DNA from: Ochrovirga pacifica | GTDB taxonomy: Bacteria > Bacteroidota > Bacteroidia > Flavobacteriales > Flavobacteriaceae | Direction: 5' to 3' | DNA: 33,148 nt | Assembly (NCBI RefSeq): GCF_000220525.1 | Contig: NZ_AFPK01000064.1 | Span: 1-33,148, forward strand | Shown here: in pieces, positions 25,270 to 33,148 of the stretch | Position numbering within the stretch: position 1 is the first letter of the stretch | Layout: each line of letters opens with the position of its first letter | Program-made: the position numbers and the translations under genes | The notes under the pieces: model-generated | What the model was told of the DNA's origin: nothing | What the model saw: the letters and a program-made list of their open reading frames with translations, nothing else | Databases searched by the model: none

Positions 25270-25293
25270 CTACTCTTTATATTGTTTCACAAA

Positions 25294-26250
25294 TTACTTG
25301 TCAGTATCAGGTCTGTATTCTTCTGGAAATTCTACTGCAATATCCGTATGGTTTTCTATAGTTAATTCTAGAGATGTTTCTAAACTCTCCTCATAAAACA
25401 TAACGTAATCAATACTACAACCTTGCGCACGTCCTGCAATAGTAAATGTATAAACTTCGCCTTTTTTTAAGTTGTATAATGCCTTAGCGTTCACTCCACT
25501 TCCTGCTTTGTTATGTGCCTCAATCATATGACAAGAGCCCCATTTTCTTACACCTCTTCCCCAAAACTTTTTGGTTTTCTTTAATTCGTCATCAGCAATG
25601 TGATTTCCTGAAGTAAAGTCCCCTTCTAATTTTACCCAGCAATCGTTTCTTTTATCTCCTTTAACATATCCGTTATCTGCACAATGATTAGAACCCACAG
25701 TACATGACTCTAAGGGTTGCAACATTCTCATTACCAAACGGTATTTGGTTGTTTTTGGACATACAAATGTATACTTTAAAGGTGATGTAGGAGTTCCTCC
25801 GTTTAAGTTATTCCCTGTAAATTCAAGGTAACTATTCCCTATTGCAGGCAAATCAGTATCTTTTATGTTTGCATCTGCATGTTCTGGATAATATCCATCA
25901 GTTCCTTGGGTTCTTAGCTTCCATTGATCTAAATTAGACTTTGTGATTTCTGGTTGAAAAACAATGTAATTGTCTCCATACTTTATTCCTTCTGTTAAAT
26001 CTGGAATCTTTTCACATTCACAGTTTTCATCATTTACTCTGTATCCTGCATCACATGTAATGTTACAAGCTTCAACAGGATCCTCTTCGCACTCGCAAGT
26101 CTCTTCGTTTAATGTAAAACCCGTATCACAAGTTTTAGTACACTCTTGTACTGTAGCTGGCGGTATAAATTCATCTTCTGAGTTAGAAGAACAGTTGCAC
26201 AAAAAAAGAAACATCATTAAATAAATAAATGGATGTAATTTAACTTTCAT
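25294..26250 (-). CDS. Cysteine-rich lipoprotein with EGF-like repeats and a C-terminal sandwich domain
   Basis: Start at 26250 gives a 318-residue lipoprotein (MKVKLHPFIY, Cys18/Cys20 near the lipobox); an 18-residue upstream extension reads through intergenic sequence. Two tandem repeats at about 33-80 follow the pattern Cx3CDxGxxxNxExCxCE, resembling short EGF-like modules or a disulfide-rich spacer. The remaining 230 residues form one domain with seven further Cys. It includes TKYRLVMRMLQPL, DCWVKLEGDF and IAGRAQGCSIDYVMFY, which recalls carbohydrate-binding beta-sandwich domains of marine Flavobacteria. No catalytic residues are recognised. It stands alone between two terminators. Confidence 0.72.
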   Translation of the reverse strand: MKVKLHPFIYLMMFLFLCNCSSNSEDEFIPPATVQECTKTCDTGFTLNEETCECEEDPVEACNITCDAGYRVNDENCECEKIPDLTEGIKYGDNYIVFQPEITKSNLDQWKLRTQGTDGYYPEHADANIKDTDLPAIGNSYLEFTGNNLNGGTPTSPLKYTFVCPKTTKYRLVMRMLQPLESCTVGSNHCADNGYVKGDKRNDCWVKLEGDFTSGNHIADDELKKTKKFWGRGVRKWGSCHMIEAHNKAGSGVNAKALYNLKKGEVYTFTIAGRAQGCSIDYVMFYEESLETSLELTIENHTDIAVEFPEEYRPDTDK

Positions 26251-26289
26251 AATTTTTTGTTTTTGGTTGGTTAGTTTGTTAATTCCACA

Positions 26290-26297
26290 CAAAATTA
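26290..26297 (-). promoter_or_regulatory. Possible -7 box of the EGF-like lipoprotein gene
   Basis: The - strand reads TAATTTTG, 39 nt before the start codon, after the nqr terminator region. No TTG at 19 nt was found. Confidence 0.4.
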
Positions 26298-26374
26298 ACC
26301 CCAAAAATTAATTTATCGTAACACATATGATTCAACACCCAACAAAATCTATTAATCTAGTTGATATCTTGTAT

Positions 26375-26417
26375 AAAAAACAAAAATCCTGTTACTTTTT
26401 ATTAGTAACAGGATTTT
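26375..26417 (-). terminator. Intrinsic terminator of the nqr operon
   Basis: AAAATCCTGTTACT (26383-26396) and AGTAACAGGATTTT (26404-26417) form a perfect 14-bp stem with a 7-nt loop. On the - strand a T-rich tract (TTTT, TG, then six T) follows. It is 25 nt after the nqrF stop codon. Confidence 0.92.
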
Positions 26418-26442
26418 GATATGCATTTAGAATTTTTATTTC

Positions 26443-27735
26443 TTATCCTCCAAAGTCATCAAAACGTACATTTTCTTTTGGCACTCCAAAATCATCACAC
26501 ATTTTAACTACTGCTTGGTTCATCATTGGTGGTCCACAGAAGTAGAATTCTATATCTTCTGGTGCTTCATGATCTGATAAATAATTATCAATCAATGCTT
26601 GGTGTACAAATCCTACAAATCCATCACCTTCGTCATCGTTGATATCTTTTTTAACTTTCCAATTGTCTTCTGGTAAAGGTTCAGACAACACCAACTGTAA
26701 TTTAAAGTTCGGGAATTTCTCCATCAAATCTTCAAAATAGTGAATATAAAACAATTCTCGTTTAGAACGACCTCCGTACCAATAAGTTACTTTACGACCT
26801 GTTTTCATAGTGTGAAATAACTCGTACAAGTGCGAACGCATAGGTGCCATACCTGCTCCACCTCCTACATAAATCATTTCAGCATCAGAATCTTCGTTGA
26901 TAAAGAATTCTCCATAAGGTCCAGAGATTACAACTTTGTCTCCTGGTTTTTGGTTAAACACGTAAGAAGAAGCAACTCCAGGATTTACATCCATCCAAGT
27001 TCCTTTAGCTCTATCAAAAGGAGGAGTGGCTATACGTACGTTTAACATAATTTCACGTCCTTCTGCTGGGTAAGAAGCCATAGAGTAAGCACGTTCGATG
27101 GTTTCATCGTTTTTCATTACCAATGGCCACAATCCAAATTTATCCCATTCTTGCTTAAATTTATCTGGCTCTCCTGGGTGATCTTTTGGATGCGCAGTAA
27201 TGTCGATGTCTTCAAACTTCACTTCCGTTTTTGGAACCTCAATCTGAATATACCCTCCTGCTTTGTAGTCCATATCTTCTGGGATCTCTACCACAAACTC
27301 TTTAATAAAAGATGCTACGTTATAGTTACGTACCACGGTTGCTTCCCATTTTTTAATTCCAAAAATTTCTTCTGGAATTGAGATTTCCATATCGTTTTTA
27401 ACTTTTACCTGACACCCTAAGCGAGCTCCTTTGGCCAATTCTTTACGAGTAAAGTGCGGTGTTTCTGTTGGCAGAGCTTCCCCACCACCAGAGTGAACAT
27501 GACATTCACACTGTAAACAAGTTCCACCACCACCACAAGCAGATGGTAAAAATATTTTTTCGTTTCCTAAAGTAGCCAATAAAGAACTACCTGTATCTAC
27601 CTCAATTGTTCTTTCTCCATTGATGGTTACTTTTACTTTTCCTGATGGCAATAATTTGGCTTTTGCTCCTAACAAAATAGAAACCAATACCAAAACAATG
27701 ATCAAGAAAACTACAATACTTACTAAGATTGTCAT
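26443..27735 (-). CDS. nqrF: Na+-translocating NADH:quinone reductase subunit F
   Basis: NqrF takes electrons from NADH and passes them through FAD and a [2Fe-2S] cluster into the pump. The 430-residue protein has one N-terminal membrane helix (2-22) and a ferredoxin domain with cluster ligands C67, C73, C76 and C108 (CGGGGTCLQC and GCQV). The FAD-binding RAYSMAS is at 215-221 and the NADH-side YVGGGAGMAPMR near 290. The C-terminus CGPPMMNQAV...FDDFGG is complete. It is the last gene of the operon, 20 nt after nqrE. Confidence 0.98.
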   Translation of the reverse strand: MTILVSIVVFLIIVLVLVSILLGAKAKLLPSGKVKVTINGERTIEVDTGSSLLATLGNEKIFLPSACGGGGTCLQCECHVHSGGGEALPTETPHFTRKELAKGARLGCQVKVKNDMEISIPEEIFGIKKWEATVVRNYNVASFIKEFVVEIPEDMDYKAGGYIQIEVPKTEVKFEDIDITAHPKDHPGEPDKFKQEWDKFGLWPLVMKNDETIERAYSMASYPAEGREIMLNVRIATPPFDRAKGTWMDVNPGVASSYVFNQKPGDKVVISGPYGEFFINEDSDAEMIYVGGGAGMAPMRSHLYELFHTMKTGRKVTYWYGGRSKRELFYIHYFEDLMEKFPNFKLQLVLSEPLPEDNWKVKKDINDDEGDGFVGFVHQALIDNYLSDHEAPEDIEFYFCGPPMMNQAVVKMCDDFGVPKENVRFDDFGG

Positions 27736-27755
27736 AATACTTTGTTCTTTATTGA

Positions 27756-28370
27756 TTATAATTTAATTCCTGAAAAAGACATAAATCCAATAGCCATTAA
27801 CCCTGTAATGATAAAGGTAATTCCCAATCCTTTTAAAGGTGCTGGCACGTTAGAATATGTAATTTTTTCTCTAATTGCAGCAATAGCAACAATGGCTAAA
27901 AACCATCCTATACCCGAACCTAATCCATACACTGCAGATTCTCCTACATTGGCAAAATCTTTTTGTTGCATAAACAAAGACCCTCCTAAGATGGCACAGT
28001 TTACAGCAATTAAGGGTAAGAAAATACCCAATGCTCCGTATAAAGCAGGAGCAAAACGCTCTACAATCATCTCTACCAATTGTACCATAGATGCGATTAC
28101 CGCAATAAACATGATGAATGATAAAAAGGACAAATCAATAGAAGCGTACTCTTCTCCTAACCAAGATAAAGCTCCTGGTTTTAACAAAAAACTATCAATT
28201 AAATAGTTTACAGGCACAGTAATAGACAATACAAAAACTACGGCAGCTCCTAATCCTACAGCTGTATTAACTGTTTTAGATACCGCTAGGTAAGAACACA
28301 TTCCTAAGAAATATGCAAATACCATATTGTCTATAAAAATACTTTTTACAAATATGTTAATATAATCCAT
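27756..28370 (-). CDS. nqrE: Na+-translocating NADH:quinone reductase subunit E
   Basis: This is a 204-residue integral membrane subunit with six predicted helices. Cys25 (GMCSYLAV) and Cys125 ([10 protein letters not shown]) match the two cysteines that, with two from NqrD, hold the intramembrane iron centre. It shows the usual inverted topology relation to NqrD. It is 11 nt after nqrD and 20 nt before nqrF. Confidence 0.97.
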   Translation of the reverse strand: MDYINIFVKSIFIDNMVFAYFLGMCSYLAVSKTVNTAVGLGAAVVFVLSITVPVNYLIDSFLLKPGALSWLGEEYASIDLSFLSFIMFIAVIASMVQLVEMIVERFAPALYGALGIFLPLIAVNCAILGGSLFMQQKDFANVGESAVYGLGSGIGWFLAIVAIAAIREKITYSNVPAPLKGLGITFIITGLMAIGFMSFSGIKL

Positions 28371-28381
28371 TTCTTTAGGTT

Positions 28382-29056
28382 TTAGTGTGTTTCAATTAAT
28401 TTTCTATTCTTAGAGCGTTGTACCCAAATAATAATTCCTACAGTAATTAAAGCCATTGGAGACAACAACATAAATCCGTTGTTTTCGTACCCTAAGGCAT
28501 ACAAACCTGTTGAATCTGCGATGGTTTTTGCTTTGTGTCCTAAAATTTCAATACCGAATAATTTTCCAGACCCTAACAACTCACGAAATACTGCTACAAT
28601 GACCAAAATCAAAGCGTATCCTGCTCCGTTACCAACACCGTCTAAAAAGGATTTCCAAGGTCCATTTGCCAAAGCAAAGGCCTCTAAACGCCCCATAACA
28701 ATACAGTTGGTAATAATCAATCCTACAAAAACCGATAACTCTTTACTTACATCATAAGCATAAGCTTTTAAAATTTGGTCTACTAAGATTACTAAAGATG
28801 CTACAATTAATAATTGAACGATGATACGAATACGTCCTGGAATTAAGTTACGGATTAACGATACAATTACGTTAGATGCAATAACGACAAACAATACGGC
28901 TAAAGACATTACAACTGCAGGTTTTAACTGTACGGTAATTGCCAAAGCTGAACAGATTCCTAATACCTGAACTGAAATCGGGTTATTATCATCTAGTGGA
29001 TCTGTTAATAATGATCTATTTTGCTTTGAAAACAAAGGTTCTTTTTCTTCTGCCAT
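28382..29056 (-). CDS. nqrD: Na+-translocating NADH:quinone reductase subunit D
   Basis: This is a 224-residue membrane subunit with six helices. Cys35 (LGICSALAI) and Cys118 (ITNCIVMGR) are the counterparts of the NqrE iron ligands, so the four-cysteine site is complete. A 25-residue cytoplasmic N-terminal extension ([10 protein letters not shown]...) precedes the first helix. It is 2 nt after nqrC. Confidence 0.97.
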   Translation of the reverse strand: MAEEKEPLFSKQNRSLLTDPLDDNNPISVQVLGICSALAITVQLKPAVVMSLAVLFVVIASNVIVSLIRNLIPGRIRIIVQLLIVASLVILVDQILKAYAYDVSKELSVFVGLIITNCIVMGRLEAFALANGPWKSFLDGVGNGAGYALILVIVAVFRELLGSGKLFGIEILGHKAKTIADSTGLYALGYENNGFMLLSPMALITVGIIIWVQRSKNRKLIETH

Positions 29057-29058
29057 GA

Positions 29059-29757
29059 CTAGTTGTTTTTAAAGTATGGTAAATAATGTGCCAAACGTTC
29101 TTCAATCATGTTCGATACCCCATTAGAAGTAATTGTACCTCCAGAAATGGCATCAACTCCATGTTCGTCTCCTGGTTTTGCACCACCTTTTACAGCAGTT
29201 ACAGAGACAAAATTGTTTGACTCGTCTAAAATTTTCTTTCCTTCGAATTGAGCTTGAAACCAATCTGTAGTAATTTCTGCTCCCAATCCTGGGGTTTCCC
29301 CTTTGTGATCAAAATTAGCTCCTACAATGGTATTTTCATCCTCTCCTAAAGCTACATATCCCCAAATGGCATCCCACAAACCTGCACCATACAAAGGCAC
29401 AACGTAAAATGTTTTCCCATCTTTTTCTGCTATGTATAAAGGATATCTTTGCTCGTCTTCTGGCTTTTTAACCTCATTCTTAAGATTGATGTTAAACGCA
29501 TTGGTTTTTTCGTCTACAGTTCCCTTATTGGTTAAAGCCAATTGTTTTTTGATGTATTGATCAAATGCAGCTTGTGCATCGTCTCTTGACACATCTGTTA
29601 CACCTACAGTTCCTAGTATATTCTGCATTTTTTCAGCCTTTACATTGGTGTCTTGCAAGTCTTTTAAACTTGTTGCAGTAAAAGCCAACAATCCCGCAAT
29701 AACGGTTACAATAATAATTGCGAAAATAAATGTATATGCATTGCTATTTTTATTCAT
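29059..29757 (-). CDS. nqrC: Na+-translocating NADH:quinone reductase subunit C
   Basis: This 232-residue subunit has one N-terminal helix (about 8-28) and a periplasmic FMN-binding domain. The covalent FMN site is D202-x2-S205-G-G-T208, with Thr208 the attachment residue; the usual Ala before Thr is Gly. A supporting [10 protein letters not shown] segment lies near 153-162. FMN would be attached by a flavin transferase of the ApbE type, not encoded in this window. It is 2 nt after nqrB. Confidence 0.97.
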   Translation of the reverse strand: MNKNSNAYTFIFAIIIVTVIAGLLAFTATSLKDLQDTNVKAEKMQNILGTVGVTDVSRDDAQAAFDQYIKKQLALTNKGTVDEKTNAFNINLKNEVKKPEDEQRYPLYIAEKDGKTFYVVPLYGAGLWDAIWGYVALGEDENTIVGANFDHKGETPGLGAEITTDWFQAQFEGKKILDESNNFVSVTAVKGGAKPGDEHGVDAISGGTITSNGVSNMIEERLAHYLPYFKNN

Positions 29758-29759
29758 AA

Positions 29760-30905
29760 TTATGCTGCTTTTAAACGGTTTTTACGTTTTTTAATATTTC
29801 CAGCAATCACATAGTGGTCTATGGTTGGTGCAAAAACGTTCATTAATAAAATAGCCATCATCATTCCTTCTGGATATGCTCCGTTAAACACACGGATTAA
29901 AATGGCAAAGACTCCAATTAAAATTCCATAAATCCACTTTCCTTTAGTAGTCTGCGCGGCAGAAACAGGGTCTGTGGTCATAAAAACAGCTCCAAACATA
30001 AATCCTCCTACTAATAAGTGTTGCCACCAAGGAAATGTCATCAATGCATTTAGAGAAAGTGCGTTAAAAATCAATCCCATTACAGCTCCTCCTATCACCG
30101 TTCCTAGCATAATTCTCCAAGAACCTACTCCTGTTGCAATTAACAACAACGCTCCTACTAAAATCATCAAGACAGATGTTTCTCCAACTGAACCTGGAAT
30201 CAAACCGATAAACATATCCGCAACAGACCATCCTGCTTGCTCTCCAGCAGCCAACTGCCCTAAAATAGTTTCTCCGGAAATAGCATCAATTTCATAAGCA
30301 TCTGCTACCCAAACTTTGTCTCCAGACATGTAAGGTGCATAAGAGAAAAAGGCAAAAGCACGAGCAACTAAAGCTGGGTTTAGAATATTCATTCCTGTAC
30401 CTCCAAATGCTTCTTTACCAATAAACACAGCAAATACTACAGATACTCCTAACATCCATAAAGGCATGTCTACAGGCATAATTAACGGAATTAACATTCC
30501 CGTTACCAAGTATCCTTCATTAACTTCGTGCTGGCGGTATACAGCAAAAGCAATTTCAATAGCCAATCCTACACCATAAGAAACTACTAACATTGGTAAA
30601 AACTTACCTGCTCCGAAAAGCAAAGCTTTTAACAATTCGGGTGCTGTACCTTCTAATTGAATGTAGTGTTGATATCCTAAGTTGTACATTCCAAAAATCA
30701 TGGCCGGAATCAAAGCAAAGATTACCGTTACCATTACACGTTTTAAATCTACTCCATCTCTAATATGAGCCCCTTTGTGCGTATTGTGATTTGGCACAAA
30801 TAATAAAGTATCTATAGAGTTGATCGCTGGAGCGAATTTTTCAAGTTTTCCTCCCTTATCGAAAGGTTTTCTTATTTGGTCAAATTTCTTTCTTAAAAAA
30901 TCCAT
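29760..30905 (-). CDS. nqrB: Na+-translocating NADH:quinone reductase subunit B
   Basis: This is the 381-residue main membrane subunit, carrying covalent FMN and much of the sodium path. It has about ten helices and the conserved GMNILNPALVARAF at 171-184. A TTDPVSAAQT segment lies late in the sequence. The FMN motif reads D207-x2-S210-G-E212-T213, with Glu where Ala is usual; Thr213 corresponds to the attachment Thr. It overlaps the nqrA stop codon by one base and is followed by nqrC after 2 nt. Confidence 0.97.
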   Translation of the reverse strand: MDFLRKKFDQIRKPFDKGGKLEKFAPAINSIDTLLFVPNHNTHKGAHIRDGVDLKRVMVTVIFALIPAMIFGMYNLGYQHYIQLEGTAPELLKALLFGAGKFLPMLVVSYGVGLAIEIAFAVYRQHEVNEGYLVTGMLIPLIMPVDMPLWMLGVSVVFAVFIGKEAFGGTGMNILNPALVARAFAFFSYAPYMSGDKVWVADAYEIDAISGETILGQLAAGEQAGWSVADMFIGLIPGSVGETSVLMILVGALLLIATGVGSWRIMLGTVIGGAVMGLIFNALSLNALMTFPWWQHLLVGGFMFGAVFMTTDPVSAAQTTKGKWIYGILIGVFAILIRVFNGAYPEGMMMAILLMNVFAPTIDHYVIAGNIKKRKNRLKAA

Positions 30906-32257
30906 TATCCTACTTCTTTAATCATTAAGTCTAATCCATTTCTGATGATTACCTGAGCTTCTGTTTTAGAAGGGTCTATATAATCAACCAAAGCAAAATC
31001 TTCGGGAATTACCTCGTAAATTCCTAAGTTTTCCATTTTTTCGATGTCACTTGCCATACAAGCTTTGATCAATTGTAATGGATACACGTCCAAGGCTACT
31101 ACTTTTTCAAACTCACCAGTTACCACCAACGCTCTCTCTTCTCCGTTTAGACTTGTATTTAAATCATACGTTTTGTTTCCTGCTAGCCAAGAAAAAGAAG
31201 TTTTAGAAAAAGAGTGAATAGATCCGCTACCTACAAAAGGCAACCATCCCATAAAACGATTCTGGTCTCCTTCAGGAAGTACTGTAACTAGGTTATCGTA
31301 AAACCCTAAATAGTCATCTGCTGTAATTTGTGTTCCTGTTAATACGTTTCCTGAAATTACACGAGCTCCTTCTGTAACTGTATTTTCTGCTAAGACTTTT
31401 TGAATATTTTGCCCAGCTTTTAAACTAAAATATTGCGGATTGTTTACTTTAGAACCTGCGATAGCTACCAATTTGGTTGGATTGTATTTTCCTGTTAAAA
31501 ACAATTCTCCAATAATGGCAACCCCTTGTGGGTTTAAGGTCCAAACTCGTTCTCCTTGGTTGATTGGACTAACATTTGAAATCTGTGTTCCAACATTCCC
31601 TGCAGGATGTTTTCCAGACACACGTAAAATAGTTGCTTTTTCTACTTTATCAAAAAAAGTAGCTTCGCTGCTATTTACTCCTAAATAAACATTTCCTTCT
31701 GTTAGTTTAGACAAAGCATTGATTCCTGCCTGAAAAGCATCCTCTTTTCCTTTTAATGCATATGCATAATTTGGAGCTAAAGGAGCAGTATCAAAAGAAG
31801 AAATAAAAATTGCTTTGGGAGTATCGCTTGGGTTGGCAACAATGTCATACGGACGTTGTTTTACATAAGCAAAAGAACCACTTTCTAAAATTTTTCCTAA
31901 CACAGCTTCTCTGTCTAAATCCAAAGGATTTGCTGCTCCAAAATCTTTAAAGCTATCTTCTGATTTTGCTTCAATAATAACTGCTAAAACTTTACGCTTA
32001 GCTCCTCTTTGTACCTCCTTAACGATTCCAGCAACAGGAGAAGTAAACTTAACCCTGTCGTCTTCTTTAGAGAAGAACACCACATCACCAACAGACACCT
32101 CATCTCCTGCTTTTACGACAAGCTTTGGAGTAATACCATGAAAATCTGTGGGTTTAATAGCGTAGAAATCAGAACGATCAGCAACAGCTGTAGTCAAAGC
32201 TGCCTGCCCTTTCAGCTTAATAGATAAGCCTTTTTTTACCCTGATGTCTTGTGACAT
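30905..32257 (-). CDS. nqrA: Na+-translocating NADH:quinone reductase subunit A
   Basis: This is the 450-residue cytoplasmic subunit of the sodium pump, implicated in quinone binding. The N-terminus MSQDIRVKKGLSIKLKGQA is typical, followed by the barrel-sandwich region (VKAGDEVSVGDVVFFSKED), an internal alpha/beta region and the conserved GSIHSFSKTSFSWL. The length is normal for the family. It is the first gene of the operon and has candidate -7 boxes 42 nt and 75 nt upstream. Confidence 0.97.
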   Translation of the reverse strand: MSQDIRVKKGLSIKLKGQAALTTAVADRSDFYAIKPTDFHGITPKLVVKAGDEVSVGDVVFFSKEDDRVKFTSPVAGIVKEVQRGAKRKVLAVIIEAKSEDSFKDFGAANPLDLDREAVLGKILESGSFAYVKQRPYDIVANPSDTPKAIFISSFDTAPLAPNYAYALKGKEDAFQAGINALSKLTEGNVYLGVNSSEATFFDKVEKATILRVSGKHPAGNVGTQISNVSPINQGERVWTLNPQGVAIIGELFLTGKYNPTKLVAIAGSKVNNPQYFSLKAGQNIQKVLAENTVTEGARVISGNVLTGTQITADDYLGFYDNLVTVLPEGDQNRFMGWLPFVGSGSIHSFSKTSFSWLAGNKTYDLNTSLNGEERALVVTGEFEKVVALDVYPLQLIKACMASDIEKMENLGIYEVIPEDFALVDYIDPSKTEAQVIIRNGLDLMIKEVG

Positions 32258-32298
32258 ATTTATAGATTTAATTTATTTTGTACGTATAAAATATGCAA

Positions 32299-32306
32299 CA
32301 AATTTA
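32299..32306 (-). promoter_or_regulatory. -7 box of the nqr operon promoter
   Basis: The - strand reads TAAATTTG, matching TAnnTTTG, which gives a leader of about 35 nt. A second match, TATTTTTG, at 32332-32339 may be an alternative. No TTG is found at exactly 19 nt. Confidence 0.5.
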
Positions 32307-32501
32307 AAGAAATTGCCTATTGCTAGAAGCACAAAAATAAGTTTAATTTGAATAGTTTATTTTATTTATACTTATTCTAATTAAGTTTTTTTCCTGTTTT
32401 AAAACTTTTTTTGATTTTGTTGATCAACCCCAGATACAATCCTTTTTTCATAAGGTTGATATTCCTGTGATTTACCAAACCCTGTTTTCATTTAATTTGG
32501 T

Positions 32502-32509
32502 TATTTTTG
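32502..32509 (+). promoter_or_regulatory. Possible -7 box of the DUF2391 gene
   Basis: TATTTTTG matches TAnnTTTG and would give a leader of about 58 nt. No clear -33 element was seen, so this is a weak call in AT-rich DNA. Confidence 0.35.
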
Positions 32510-32573
32510 ATTTGACAGAATAAATAAATCGCAAAGAACATAAACTTATATTTTGAGATTAAAATTCAACTTC

Positions 32574-33080
32574 ATGGATCAGAAAGTAGAAATTAAAGAA
32601 ACCACCATTAAAAGAATTGGCGGGTACTTGCATAGGATTGTTCCTATTGCAGACATCTCTGGTGAAATTATAAGTTATGCCTTAAAACCTTTGATGTTAG
32701 AGTTTAACGCTAGAGACATTATGCAGGTGGTTATTGGTTCGGCTATTATGGCAATTCCTATTTCATTAACCGAAGAAGTGTGGAATTTAGGAGAATCTTT
32801 GCCTCTTGCCAATGTAATAGCTATAGCAGGCTTGTCTTTGTGTTTAATTTCCGTATTTGTTTTTTACAACTTCTACAAAGTAACCTTTAAAGGTTATGTG
32901 TTAGAGTTTTTTAAACGCGTATTGGGAACTTATTTTATCTCTTTGTTAATAGTAGGACTTATTTTAACCATTATTGAAAAATGTCCATGGGGAGTGGATA
33001 ATACTTTAGCTTTTAAAAGAATTATTCTAGTTGCTTTTCCGGCTGCAATGAGTGGTACTTTAAGCGATACAATTAAATAA
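32574..33080 (+). CDS. DUF2391 family integral membrane protein
   Basis: This 168-residue protein of unknown function has a charged N-terminal stretch of about 50 residues and then four hydrophobic segments. The pattern fits DUF2391: VVIGSAIMAIPISLTEEVWNLG at about 53-74 and the final FPAAMSGTLSDTIK. The ATG at 32574 (MDQKVEIKE) is chosen over an upstream TTG at 32553. It is transcribed divergently from nqr and followed closely by its own terminator, so it is a single-gene unit. No link with the sodium pump is implied beyond adjacency. Confidence 0.8.
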   Translation: MDQKVEIKETTIKRIGGYLHRIVPIADISGEIISYALKPLMLEFNARDIMQVVIGSAIMAIPISLTEEVWNLGESLPLANVIAIAGLSLCLISVFVFYNFYKVTFKGYVLEFFKRVLGTYFISLLIVGLILTIIEKCPWGVDNTLAFKRIILVAFPAAMSGTLSDTIK

Positions 33081-33101
33081 ACTAAATCCCTTAGAAAAAT
33101 T

Positions 33102-33136
33102 AAAATCCTTACAACAAGCTGCTGAAAGGATTTTTT
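33102..33136 (+). terminator. Intrinsic terminator of the DUF2391 gene
   Basis: AAAATCCTT (33102-33110) and AAGGATTTT (33126-33134) form a 9-bp stem with a 15-nt loop. The 3' arm merges into a run of six T at 33131-33136. It is about 20 nt after the stop codon. Confidence 0.75.
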
Positions 33137-33148
33137 ATACGATTTCTA

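Larger units (their letters stand above)
32258..32573. other. 316-nt divergent intergenic region between nqrA and the DUF2391 gene
   Basis: It is very AT-rich, with no gene seen. It holds two - strand -7 matches for nqrA (TAAATTTG at 32299-32306 and TATTTTTG at 32332-32339) and one + strand match for the DUF2391 gene (TATTTTTG at 32502-32509). ATCAACC (32423-32429) and GGTTGAT (32454-32460) form a 7-bp inverted repeat with a 24-nt loop of unclear meaning. Confidence 0.6.

Noticed and set aside
26251..26304. 18-residue extension of the EGF-like lipoprotein
   Set aside because: It would place a polar segment before the signal peptide and span the candidate promoter region; the lipoprotein signal starts cleanly at 26250.
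27742..28206. 154-codon + strand ORF opposite nqrE
   Set aside because: Antisense shadow of nqrE, with a composition typical of the reverse complement of a membrane protein gene.
32423..32460. Inverted repeat ATCAACC/GGTTGAT upstream of the DUF2391 gene considered as an operator
   Set aside because: The stem is only 7 bp with a 24-nt spacer in AT-rich DNA and has no T tract, so chance is a sufficient explanation.
1..33148. CRISPR arrays, tRNA genes, insertion sequences or integrase sites
   Set aside because: No regularly spaced repeats, cloverleaf sequences, transposase frames or terminal inverted repeats were seen on either strand.

Overview
The window is AT-rich DNA from a member of the Bacteroidota, most likely a marine Flavobacteriaceae species. 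The evidence is a SusC/SusD pair, Bacteroidetes-type -7 boxes (TAnnTTTG), a BACON-domain lipoprotein, an arginine pathway with the transcarbamylase that uses acylated ornithine (ArgF'), and a flavobacterial Nqr operon. No tRNA, rRNA, CRISPR array, transposase or phage gene was seen.

Region 1 (1-8354, + strand) is a tight five-gene operon: a 5'-truncated SusC receptor, a SusD-type lipoprotein, a BACON lipoprotein, a Tat-exported calcineurin-like phosphoesterase lipoprotein and a glycerophosphodiester phosphodiesterase lipoprotein. It contains no glycoside hydrolase and looks like a system that captures and cleaves a phosphodiester-containing substrate at the cell surface or in the periplasm.

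Region 2 (8384-20107) holds the arginine biosynthesis genes on the - strand, in transcription order: GNAT acyltransferase, argG, argC, argD, then a terminator and a probable new promoter, argF', argB, argE'. A four-gene insert follows (DUF4386, DUF6326 and a leucine-rich-repeat lipoprotein on +; a Crp/Fnr regulator on -), and then argH with its own promoter. No proA, proB or proC gene lies inside the cluster. The most interesting signal is upstream of the first gene: an unannotated 31-codon ORF ending CVPRRRIRE, whose stop codon lies inside a strong RNA hairpin. It looks like an arginine-sensing leader peptide and attenuator. All the long internal arg gaps carry quasi-palindromes, and several arg units share an extended -7 sequence.

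Region 3 (20162-26297, - strand) has an unrecognised lipoprotein after an MscS-type channel, a YgiQ-type radical SAM protein whose promoter appears to make a leaderless mRNA, and a cysteine-rich lipoprotein with two EGF-like repeats. Most units end in clear intrinsic terminators.

Region 4 (26375-32306, - strand) is the complete nqrABCDEF operon for the sodium-pumping NADH:quinone oxidoreductase, ending in a 14-bp terminator stem. A divergent + strand DUF2391 membrane protein gene and its terminator close the window.
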